Source of the DNA: a virus
DNA: 22,785 nucleotides
Virus record (IMG/VR): IMGVR_UViG_3300032083_000541
Coordinates: 1-22,785 of that record
Strand: one strand, 5' to 3'
Below are positions 17,026-22,785 of this stretch, piece by piece (position 1 is the stretch's first letter; each line of letters begins with the position of its first letter). The notes beneath the pieces were generated by a model, which ran no database searches, was not told the origin of the DNA, and saw only the letters and a program-made list of their open reading frames with translations. A program made the position numbers and the translations under genes.

Positions 17026-17141
17026 TCTATAAAACTCTTTTCCGATTGATGAAGCTGCACCATTACTCTAACTTGTTCTTGAGAATACGCAAAACAACCA
17101 TAAAAAACAAAACACAAACCAAAAAACTTTAGTGTATACAT
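17022..17141 (-). CDS. 39-residue microprotein with signal peptide
   Basis: A short frame in the 126-base gap between the cupin and PP-loop genes starts at ATG 17141 and stops at TGA 17022-17024. It encodes MYTLKFFGLCFVFYGCFAYS followed by a polar tail QEQVRVMVQLHQSEKSFIE. The first 20 residues look like a signal peptide, with an AYS|Q cleavage fit; FYGC is a weak lipobox alternative. The TGA overlaps the PP-loop ATG (ATGA), which is typical of real coupled genes. No clear Shine-Dalgarno precedes it. The mature peptide would be about 19 residues; function unknown. Confidence 0.5.
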   Translation of the reverse strand: MYTLKFFGLCFVFYGCFAYSQEQVRVMVQLHQSEKSFIE

Positions 17142-17151
17142 AATATATTTT

Positions 17152-17736
17152 TTAGACAACATGTGTTCCCAACATCATAGGATGGTTAAATTCTTCATTA
17201 GTACTAGACCATATATGCATAGGAACAACAATCAAGTCTTCATCGTCTGTTTCAAAGTGATGTGGCTCCATAGCATTTAAAATTAAAGTTTTGCCTTCAA
17301 CTAATTTATGTCTCTCTACATTAGAACCTACACCTGAAACTGCTGTACCTCTCCCCGATAAAACATATACCACTCTATCTGTTGAATGAATGTGATGTTT
17401 TTGTTCTGAGCATCCAGCAGGTATCTTTAATAATTGCATACAAGGATCACCAGATCGAATAGGAGGTAGGATATTATTTGTACTGCACCCATTAATATAA
17501 GGTAAATAAGCATTTAAATTAATTTGAGCAGTTCTATTTGGTGGTGTGTACCCATATATAGTAATAATAACTTCACCAAAACATGTACCCCAATTCTTAA
17601 CCGATACACTTTCTTTATTAATAATCCATGCTGAACTATTTTTAGGTACTTTATATTGGTTCCCTGTGTTATCTACTTGGTAATAGTATAAACTATTTTG
17701 AGGTGCAATGTAAGTGCGGTTGTTTAAAAATAACAT
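17152..17736 (-). CDS. Cupin-domain protein
   Basis: In this 194-residue protein the C-terminal half is a cupin. Motif 1 is IPAGCSEQKHHIHSTD then YVLSGRG (residues 105-130), with metal-ligand candidates His115 and His117. Motif 2 contains EGKTLILNAMEPHHFE (residues 147-162), with His159 or His160. The Glu normally found in motif 1 is absent; Asp120 may replace it. Residues 1-90 are beta-rich and could be a degenerate second cupin. Such proteins are isomerases, epimerases, dioxygenases or small-ligand binders. The gene abuts the stop of the glycine-rich gene with no spacer and is followed ten bases later by the microprotein. A joint pathway with the PP-loop enzyme is inferred from position only. 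Confidence 0.7.
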   Translation of the reverse strand: MLFLNNRTYIAPQNSLYYYQVDNTGNQYKVPKNSSAWIINKESVSVKNWGTCFGEVIITIYGYTPPNRTAQINLNAYLPYINGCSTNNILPPIRSGDPCMQLLKIPAGCSEQKHHIHSTDRVVYVLSGRGTAVSGVGSNVERHKLVEGKTLILNAMEPHHFETDDEDLIVVPMHIWSSTNEEFNHPMMLGTHVV

Positions 17737-18495
17737 CTACGATGTAGCTCCATAAATATTCCCGTTATTTGTTATGTTTACCGATGCACCTGAATTTAAT
17801 CTAACTGCTTTTCCTGCATCACCTCCCGATCCACCTGATCCAATAACTCTACAGTTTACATTACCTGCAGGACCACTTCCTGCTGCACCCCCTGTACCTA
17901 CGTTACCCCAAGTTCCTCCTGGTCCTCCAGTAGAAGCTTCTCCCGATGATCCACTTGTATTAGTATTGGTAGGAGGAACATCAAAGCTTGCGCCCTTACC
18001 TCCACTACCTCCGTCTAGATTAGTACAATCACTACAAGTACTAGATTCATCATCATAGCGATCACAGGTTCGGTATCCTCCTCCCCCGCCGCCACCGCCG
18101 CCGCCACCGGCAATGTTTGCGCCTGAAGCATTAGTAATAGATGCGGTAATATTTTCTAAACTAATAGCATCTCCACCATTTTCACCTGCACCACCGTTAC
18201 TGCCACTACCACCACCAGCACCACCACCGTCTCCACCTCTACCAATAATGTTACCATTATTAATTAAAATAAAATTACTTCCTGCAACAAGATGAGCAGT
18301 AAATGCTGGTACATTAGTAACTTGGCTAAAAACATTTACACCACTATTAATAACAACCGTAGCGTCAATAGGGTCTACACCGTTCCAACCAAAACTACCT
18401 TGTAAAACATTAGACAGATTATAGTTCTCTGTATCTGAAGTGATAGTTAATGTTTCACCTTTAGGTCTTCTGCTTCCAAAAAATAAAATAGACAT
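17737..18495 (-). CDS. Glycine-rich tail adhesin-like protein, copy 2
   Basis: The 252-residue protein has a beta-rich N-terminal domain (residues 1-80), including SGVNVFSQV and VAGSNFILINNGNI. A glycine-rich region follows (84-235) with a run of eleven Gly at 130-140, and it ends in NITNNGNIYGATS. Gly-rich blocks alternate with polar inserts; one (141-160) contains three Cys. Polyglycine-II sandwiches with variable loops are the receptor-binding design of T-even gp38-type adhesins such as that of phage S16, which is the best analogy. It aligns throughout with the next gene upstream. The start is the ATG one base after that gene's stop region. Adhesin role: inference from composition and position between fibre genes. 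Confidence 0.6.
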   Translation of the reverse strand: MSILFFGSRRPKGETLTITSDTENYNLSNVLQGSFGWNGVDPIDATVVINSGVNVFSQVTNVPAFTAHLVAGSNFILINNGNIIGRGGDGGGAGGGSGSNGGAGENGGDAISLENITASITNASGANIAGGGGGGGGGGGYRTCDRYDDESSTCSDCTNLDGGSGGKGASFDVPPTNTNTSGSSGEASTGGPGGTWGNVGTGGAAGSGPAGNVNCRVIGSGGSGGDAGKAVRLNSGASVNITNNGNIYGATS

Positions 18496-18496
18496 T

Positions 18497-19273
18497 TTAA
18501 CTTGTAGCCCCGTACACGTTTCCAGAATTATTTAAGGTATTAGACGCACCTGACCCTACAGAAATTGCTTTACCTGCAACACCACCACTACCGGGAGTTC
18601 CAGCCGATTTGCATTCGTTAGGTGGGTTTGCCGAAGCACCACCTCCACTTGCTCCAGCATTTCCCCAAGTTCCTCCAGTACCTCCAGTCCCACCGTCGCC
18701 ACCGGAGTTGCTTTGCCCCGCACTGCCAGCAGTTGCATTATTAGTAGCGGGATTATCGGTGCTTGCTCCTGCACCACCTGCACCTCCACTGAATGAAACT
18801 TGTCCACTACACCCCAATTCTGGATCAGAACTTCCTCCACCTGTACCGCCAGCACCTCCACCGCCACCACCACCGGCACCGGCAATGTTAGCTCCCGAAG
18901 CATTGTTAATAACACAAGTTAGATTTGTAAGATCAATAGCGTTTCCACCAGCCCCACCTGCTCCACCATTAGGACCGCCAGCACTACCTCCAGCACCACC
19001 TCTTCCTGCTATAGTTCCGCTATTGTTAATTGTTAAATTAGAACCTGCAACAAGGTCGGCTGTAATAGCTGCAGTTCCTATTGTAGTTGCTCTAACATTT
19101 ATGCCTGAATTAATATTCAGAGTAACATCAATAGCACTTGTGCCATCCCAACTATAATTATTTACAAGATCATTTCTTAAATTATAATCAGCAGTATTAG
19201 CAGAAATTGTGATGATAGTTCCAGTATCAAATATTGTAATACCACCCTGAACTATAGGTGCTGGAAAGGTCAT
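18497..19273 (-). CDS. Glycine-rich tail adhesin-like protein, copy 1
   Basis: This is a 258-residue paralogue of the following gene. Shared landmarks in order are an INSG(I/V)NV strand, DLVAGSNL, GRGG, NASGANIAG before polyglycine, GGTWGN, and the terminal GN(V/I)YGATS. The Gly-rich part spans about residues 89-235, and inserts between Gly blocks differ from the paralogue in length and sequence. There are three Cys (120, 155, 221). The gene lies one base after the repeat-bearing tail fibre. It could form the distal tip of that fibre, with its inserts contacting the host surface. No enzyme motif is present. Local G+C is visibly higher than in the flanking genes, an effect of Gly codons. Confidence 0.6.
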   Translation of the reverse strand: MTFPAPIVQGGITIFDTGTIITISANTADYNLRNDLVNNYSWDGTSAIDVTLNINSGINVRATTIGTAAITADLVAGSNLTINNSGTIAGRGGAGGSAGGPNGGAGGAGGNAIDLTNLTCVINNASGANIAGAGGGGGGGAGGTGGGSSDPELGCSGQVSFSGGAGGAGASTDNPATNNATAGSAGQSNSGGDGGTGGTGGTWGNAGASGGGASANPPNECKSAGTPGSGGVAGKAISVGSGASNTLNNSGNVYGATS

Positions 19274-19274
19274 G

Positions 19275-21074
19275 TTACTGTAGCGCCTTTACAGTCAGCA
19301 TAGAGAATGTAGTTGTACCGTCATTCACTCTTGTAATATAAAAGAAAAACTCATCTCCATCCGTAGTAGAAATTGTATCTCCGTCTACTTTAGTATAACC
19401 AGAAGTAGTTACTGTTCCTGCACTAGCATTATTCTTATATAAAATTACCATCGTACAATTCTTACTAGGAACACCTAATGTATGTGCGCCACCATTAATT
19501 GTATATTGGAAATTTCCATTATCAACATCAGGTGTGTAAGTACCAGTAGTCTGTGTACCTGCATTATAAGCAGCAGCACTAAATCCAGCAGTTAATTCAT
19601 CTGCCGTATCAGCCTTTAATATATCAGGATCATAAGCCTCAACGTCACTTCCAATTGCCACTCCAAGATTTGTTCTAGCAGTTCCAGCATTATTCAAATC
19701 TGAAAGATTATTTGCAATGGCTAATCTGGTTCCAATGCTTGTGGCTAGAGTTGCGGATAGTGCTACCGCATAATCACTAACGGAAGTTATTCGAGTATTA
19801 GCAGTTCCTATACTAGTTGCCATTGTTGCAGACAACGCTACCGCAAAGTCACTAACAGATGTTATGCGAGTATTGGCTGTAGCTATACTTGTTGCAAGAG
19901 CAGCAGATACTGTAGCTAGTTCTGCACTTGTAGCAAAGTTACTACCATCTCCAAGAATAGCATTAATAGAAGTTATAGCCGCATTAGAATTACCAATGCT
20001 GGTAGCTAGCGTAGCTGAAAGAGCAACCGCATAATCACTGACAGAAGTTATTCGAGTGTTAGCAGTTCCTATGCTAGCGGCTAGTGTAGCTGAAAGAGCA
20101 ACTGCATAATCACTAACAGATGTTATACGGGTGTTAGCAGTTCCTATGCTGGTTGCCATTGTTGCAGACAATGCTACCGCAAAGTCACTAACAGATGTTA
20201 TCCTTGTGTTAGCTGTAGCAATGCTGGTAGCCAAAGCTGAAGATACTGCTGCTAGTTCAGCACTTGTAGCAAAGTTACTACCGTCTCCTATAATAGAATT
20301 AATACTTGTTATAGAATCTAGATTAGTTTTTGTAAGTGCCGAAACTGCTGCAACTTCTGTAACATTGGCGGCAGATACACCTGCCATTAAGAGTTCGTCA
20401 GCATCAATATTAGTTGCACTTAAAGTTCCAAAGACTGCAGAACCTGTAGCAACGAAAGCAGTACTAACTGAAACTGTACCAAAGTTTTGGTCTGCAGAAA
20501 CAAGTATTGTACCACTTACAGGAATATTACTTGATACTGCACCATCAACTGTAATTTTAATACCAGTACCTGCTTCAATAAACTTAACAGTACCACCTTC
20601 AGCAGAAGGAACATTGACAAGACCTGAACCATCACCTACAAAGAATGCTGCACTAACAGTGCCATTAAATGTAGCGGCAGATGCAGAAACTTTAGCAACA
20701 TTAATTGTTGTGTCAGCTAAACTTACAGCAATAGTAGGATTGCCTTCAGTACCATCTCCATTACCTATTGTTATGCCTGTACCTGCAGTAAGTGTCCTGC
20801 CGTATACATTTCCACTGCTTACTGCAACAAGACCTGTAATACCTGTTAGATCGGTAATTGCATTAATAGCTGATGCATTGGTTGTAATTGCAACACCGTT
20901 AAGTTTAAATGTTCCATTAATATCTACAGCACTTTTACTTAGTTTTAAAGCAGAGTTTTCTCCTGATCCATCCTGAACAGTTTGTTCAGTTGATGTTAGA
21001 CCCGTATTATTTGATCCAACCTGCAGGAGTTGTTTATATGTATTTGCAATTAAGTTTCCAGTAAGTTTACTCAT
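19275..21074 (-). CDS. Tail fibre with nested 25-residue repeats
   Basis: I choose the ATG at 21074 (599 residues), whose A is shared with the upstream TAA (TAATG); a start at 21089 would overlap the previous gene by 16 bases. Residues 1-230 hold Thr/Val/Gly-rich beta segments with TAGTGI and FVGDGSGL, typical of fibre shafts. Residues 257-449 contain 25-residue units built on NTRITSVSDYAVALSATLAT, with hydrophobic spacing suited to a trimeric coiled coil. NLSDLNNAGTARTNLGV follows, a motif common in phage tail fibres. The last 100 residues, from TTGTYTPDVDNGNF, form a beta domain. It directly precedes the glycine-rich genes, so it probably carries them or competes with them for receptor contact. 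Confidence 0.75.
   Translation of the reverse strand: MSKLTGNLIANTYKQLLQVGSNNTGLTSTEQTVQDGSGENSALKLSKSAVDINGTFKLNGVAITTNASAINAITDLTGITGLVAVSSGNVYGRTLTAGTGITIGNGDGTEGNPTIAVSLADTTINVAKVSASAATFNGTVSAAFFVGDGSGLVNVPSAEGGTVKFIEAGTGIKITVDGAVSSNIPVSGTILVSADQNFGTVSVSTAFVATGSAVFGTLSATNIDADELLMAGVSAANVTEVAAVSALTKTNLDSITSINSIIGDGSNFATSAELAAVSSALATSIATANTRITSVSDFAVALSATMATSIGTANTRITSVSDYAVALSATLAASIGTANTRITSVSDYAVALSATLATSIGNSNAAITSINAILGDGSNFATSAELATVSAALATSIATANTRITSVSDFAVALSATMATSIGTANTRITSVSDYAVALSATLATSIGTRLAIANNLSDLNNAGTARTNLGVAIGSDVEAYDPDILKADTADELTAGFSAAAYNAGTQTTGTYTPDVDNGNFQYTINGGAHTLGVPSKNCTMVILYKNNASAGTVTTSGYTKVDGDTISTTDGDEFFFYITRVNDGTTTFSMLTVKALQ
19728..20306 (-). repeat. Nested tandem repeats in the tail-fibre gene (75-bp and 336-bp units)
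   Basis: Five full or partial 75-bp units encode NTRITSVSD(F/Y)AVALSAT. They are arranged inside two copies of a 336-bp (112-residue) unit that starts at SIN(S/A)I(I/L)GDGSNFATSAEL. The first copy has three 25-residue units before the next GDGSNF block, the second has two. Confidence 0.85.
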
Positions 21075-21352
21075 TAAACCATATTCCATTCAGTTGTTTC
21101 GTTTTCCCACTCAGTCGTAGCTAGTTGCCAAGCAACATTTCTATCATTATTAAGAGGAGGTCTAGGATTACGAAGGGTTTCGTCATCTCTTGTAGCAGGA
21201 GTTCTATTTTGTGGATGATTTTTTAAATCAAAGTTTCCCTCAAAATCTTCAGGGCAAACCAGCATTCCGTAGCTATTCATACGCAATACTCTTAAAGGAT
21301 ATGCAAATCCACAAGTATCACAAAGTCCTTTAGCATTTTTATTTGTTGCCAT
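21074..21352 (-). CDS. Small Cys-containing (zinc-ribbon-like) phage protein
   Basis: The 92-residue protein has CDTCG (Cys11, Cys14), then a 20-residue stretch YPLRVLRMNSYG, then VCPEDFEG (Cys33) and NHPQN (His46). A zinc site of type CxxC...C...H is possible; the second half lacks the usual second Cys, so the site may be incomplete. Proteins of this pattern, with CxxCGFxYPL and HPQ, are common in marine phage structural operons between the adaptor and fibre genes; their role is not known to me. The C-terminus is Arg/Asn/Trp-rich. The stop overlaps the fibre start by one base. A small tail-assembly or structural protein is likely. Confidence 0.55.
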   Translation of the reverse strand: MATNKNAKGLCDTCGFAYPLRVLRMNSYGMLVCPEDFEGNFDLKNHPQNRTPATRDDETLRNPRPPLNNDRNVAWQLATTEWENETTEWNMV

Positions 21353-21366
21353 AATACTACTCTATA

Positions 21367-22041
21367 TTAAATATAGCCGAGTCTTGGTCTAATATACATG
21401 CTAGCTCGTTCTTTATCTTCAGTGTTAGCTCTTGCTAATAGCTCTTCATAATTTTGTTTTAGCATTGTAATTCTACCTTCAGGAACCCCTGCTCTTTTCA
21501 TAGACATGTAATATGCCAGACCAGCAGTTAGACAAGGTAGAAATCTTTTAGAAATATCAGCATTCTGAAGTGCTGATTTATTTATATCTTGAAGTTCACT
21601 AATTTTTTCTACTTTTAATTTGTCTGTAGAATTTTCTGGAATAGGCCAAAGAAATATTGTAGGATTGTCTCTATTTCTTTTAACAGTATATTGAGTAGGT
21701 CTACCTGTCTGTCCTTTACGAGGGACTTGTAAATATTCTTCATAAGAAATACGATCTAACGGTAGATCAGTATTATCTCTATTTAAAATAACTTGCAAGG
21801 TATCAATAGTTGAATCACTAAGAGGATATGAAGTAGTACTTGTAGAAAGAGATATAACAGATGCTTCTGTTGTCCATAATAAAATTTCTCTATTCTGCCA
21901 ATCTTTTAACATTAGATTTAAAGAACGACGAGCGGAGGCTGGCTCATGACCTAGAGTTTGTTCTCCTCCGATCATTTCCATTGCTTCTTGAATAACTTCG
22001 TCTATATCCAAATTAAATGTAAATGTTCCACTGGTCGCCAT
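21367..22041 (-). CDS. Head-tail adaptor / P22 gp4-like tail accessory factor
   Basis: This 224-residue protein begins TFNLDIDEVIQEAMEMIGGE, then ARRSLNLMLKDWQN and LLWT. This helical N-terminal pattern belongs to the P22 gp4-like tail accessory family in short-tailed phages. It continues with a YPL strand, an EEYLQVPRKGQTGRPTQY segment, LWPIPE, and a C-terminal helix with the LAYYMSMKRAG core. Gp4-type proteins bind beneath the portal ring, extend the channel and allow tail hub assembly. Its position before the tail fibres and the hub candidate at 12.07-13.96 kb agrees. No lysozyme domain (which P22 gp4 itself has) is seen. Family: fairly sure; ring position: by analogy. Confidence 0.65.
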   Translation of the reverse strand: MATSGTFTFNLDIDEVIQEAMEMIGGEQTLGHEPASARRSLNLMLKDWQNREILLWTTEASVISLSTSTTSYPLSDSTIDTLQVILNRDNTDLPLDRISYEEYLQVPRKGQTGRPTQYTVKRNRDNPTIFLWPIPENSTDKLKVEKISELQDINKSALQNADISKRFLPCLTAGLAYYMSMKRAGVPEGRITMLKQNYEELLARANTEDKERASMYIRPRLGYI

Positions 22042-22046
22042 TTAAT

Positions 22047-22148
22047 TTATCCTTTTTTGCGTTTATAAGATGTAACTTTCTTTTTACGCTTTTTCTTTTG
22101 AGGAGGTTTGGTAATCTGTTGTGGTATGTTTGATCTACCAATAGCCAT
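22047..22148 (-). CDS. 33-residue lysine-rich microprotein
   Basis: A small frame from ATG 22148 to TAA 22047-22049 encodes MAIGRSNIPQQITKPPQ followed by a KKKRKKK-type basic tail. Its ATG overlaps the stop of the next gene upstream (TAATG), and it ends five bases before the adaptor ATG, so it fits tightly in the operon. I have seen similar MAIGRS-plus-Lys microproteins in marine phage structural operons. It may neutralise DNA or assist capsid or adaptor assembly; that is inference. Confidence 0.6.
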   Translation of the reverse strand: MAIGRSNIPQQITKPPQKKKRKKKVTSYKRKKG

Positions 22149-22429
22149 TACTTTTTCTTTTTACTAGATGCCATTGCATATCTTTGACGAACAACACCAC
22201 CCTTAGACATATACTTAGTTTTTTTCATCTTTCTTCCTTTATATGTATCTTTTGCCATTTTGTCACCTGCTTTATTTTTAGCTGTAGTAGATAAATCTTT
22301 AAAGTGCATTACCTTCTTGGATGTTTTAGTATGTGTCTTTCCACTATGTATTGACCCATCTGGCATTTTATGAACTTCACCATAATAGGGTGTACCATCT
22401 TTAGTAAAATGTGCCATGCCTTTAGCCAT
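22148..22429 (-). CDS. Small basic phage protein (HFTKDGTPYYG family)
   Basis: The 93-residue protein contains HFTKDGTPYYGEVHKMPDGS and HSGKTHTKTSKKVMHF, with repeated Asp-Gly and His-Lys turns, then a Lys-rich tail with GGVVRQR and a terminal KKKK. I recognise the N-terminal pattern from small basic proteins of marine phage structural operons. The ATG at 22429 abuts the stop of the preceding gene; Met5 is an alternative start. No membrane segment or enzyme motif is seen. It probably binds DNA or virion RNA/protein surfaces. Confidence 0.6.
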   Translation of the reverse strand: MAKGMAHFTKDGTPYYGEVHKMPDGSIHSGKTHTKTSKKVMHFKDLSTTAKNKAGDKMAKDTYKGRKMKKTKYMSKGGVVRQRYAMASSKKKK

Positions 22430-22729
22430 CTAACACTTCCATCTTTTTCTAGCTTGTCTAAGTCTTGAGTTAGGATTCTTAGCAGCTTTAGGAAACTTCT
22501 TCATTTGTCCTGCTGATCTAGCACAATAACTTTTACGTCTTGCTGCTCTTTTACCAGTAGGTTTAGATTCTGTTACAGCAGTTTGAAGTTTACTACCGGG
22601 ATTTTGCCTACGATATTTAGCTACTCCCTTTTTAGTCATACCGGCACCAGCTTTGGTAGGACGTTTATGACCACCACCGATGGTCATTCCTTTCATGCCT
22701 GTACCTTTACGTTTTCTTTTTACTGCCAT
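22430..22729 (-). CDS. DUF6321-like small basic protein
   Basis: The 99-residue protein contains GAGMTKKGVAKYRRQNPGSK, then LQTAV, KRAARRKSYCARSAGQMKKF and a C-terminal RLRQARKRWKC. I recognise this as a DUF6321-like pattern that occurs in many marine phages. It is highly basic (Lys/Arg throughout) with two Cys, at 69 and 99. The MAVKRKRKG start is supported by its fit directly after the preceding partial gene (eight bases). A DNA-binding or DNA-condensing virion protein is possible; function is unknown. Confidence 0.7.
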   Translation of the reverse strand: MAVKRKRKGTGMKGMTIGGGHKRPTKAGAGMTKKGVAKYRRQNPGSKLQTAVTESKPTGKRAARRKSYCARSAGQMKKFPKAAKNPNSRLRQARKRWKC

Positions 22730-22737
22730 AATATAAC

Positions 22738-22785
22738 CTATTTACCTTTCATAGCTTTACCAAAACCTCTTTGAGCTACTCCACA
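22738..22785 (-). CDS. C-terminal fragment of a small Gly/Lys-rich protein (partial)
   Basis: The frame enters at the right edge and ends at TAG 22738-22740, giving the last 15 residues CGVAQRGFGKAMKGK. The RGFGK-type ending is common in small basic proteins of marine phage structural operons. Only the tail is visible, so the full identity is unknown. It continues the minus-strand operon beyond the window. Confidence 0.55.
   Translation of the reverse strand, partial: CGVAQRGFGKAMKGK

Larger units (their letters stand above)
17737..19273 (-). repeat. Tandem duplication of glycine-rich adhesin genes
   Basis: The two genes share N-terminal strands, Gly-rich core, GGTWGN and a nearly identical C-terminus. 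They sit head to tail with one base between them, which indicates an ancestral tandem duplication followed by divergence. Confidence 0.75.

Noticed and set aside
18556-18915. Minus-strand 119-residue ORF inside the glycine-rich gene
   Set aside because: High-Gly codons keep other frames open; its Val/Leu/Glu composition has no domain pattern and it has no ribosome-binding site.
18609-19157. Long plus-strand Pro-rich ORF opposite the glycine-rich genes (and similar at 17774-18295)
   Set aside because: Poly-Pro is the reverse complement of poly-Gly codons, so this is a shadow of the adhesin genes.
17737-19273. Diversity-generating retroelement target (variable adhesins)
   Set aside because: No reverse transcriptase or template repeat is visible in the window, and the differences are insertions and deletions, not adenine-directed substitutions.
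19728-20306. CRISPR-like array
   Set aside because: The 75-bp repeats are contiguous, in frame and encode conserved residues; there are no unique spacers.
20131-20976. 281-residue plus-strand ORF opposite the tail fibre
   Set aside because: Low-complexity Val/Ala/Pro/Leu composition and complete overlap with a well-supported fibre gene mark it as a shadow.

Overview
The window is the virion-structure half of a tailed bacteriophage genome. It is A+T-rich and tightly packed, and almost every gene lies on the minus strand. Several families are ones I associate with marine phages: a tail fibre whose N-terminus contains TYTSRIRLE, a P22 gp4-like head-tail adaptor, lysine-rich microproteins with a DUF6321-like protein, and virion proteins with INPxTGL and GGLVGL motifs. 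I see no sheath, baseplate or tail-tube genes, and the adaptor and tail-hub candidates plus very large virion proteins suggest a short-tailed (podovirus-like) particle. The host cannot be read from the sequence; an abundant low-GC marine proteobacterium is a guess.

Layout in minus-strand transcription order, right to left. From 22785 to 22047 there are four small basic proteins, one cut by the window edge. From 22041 to 21074 lie the gp4-like adaptor and a small Cys-containing protein. From 21074 to 17737 lie a tail fibre with nested 25-residue repeats and two tandem paralogous glycine-rich proteins resembling adhesins. From 17736 to 14943 there is an unexpected cassette: a cupin, an unlisted 39-residue signal-peptide protein, a 568-residue PP-loop/asparagine-synthase-like enzyme, and a small secreted protein. 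From 14940 to 11798 come a second tail fibre, a tail-hub-like protein and a 90-residue protein. A candidate terminator/promoter occupies the gap near 11.77-11.80 kb. From 11738 to 675 come virion proteins: a 776-residue protein with an embedded transglycosylase-like domain, a Pro-rich protein with an Asp/Gly tail, a GNAT-like protein, proteins of 772 and 1348 residues, a membrane-anchored coiled-coil protein and a beta-rich structural protein.

At the left end, two plus-strand genes (the end of a cupin-like gene and a small terminase subunit) converge on the structural operon. The 129-bp gap between them holds inverted repeats that could serve as terminators. No stretch over 300 bases lacks a gene.

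The most notable feature is the enzyme-plus-secreted-protein cassette embedded in the host-recognition region. A phage could use it to modify host-surface sugars or its own adhesins, but this is inference; its substrate and role are unknown.
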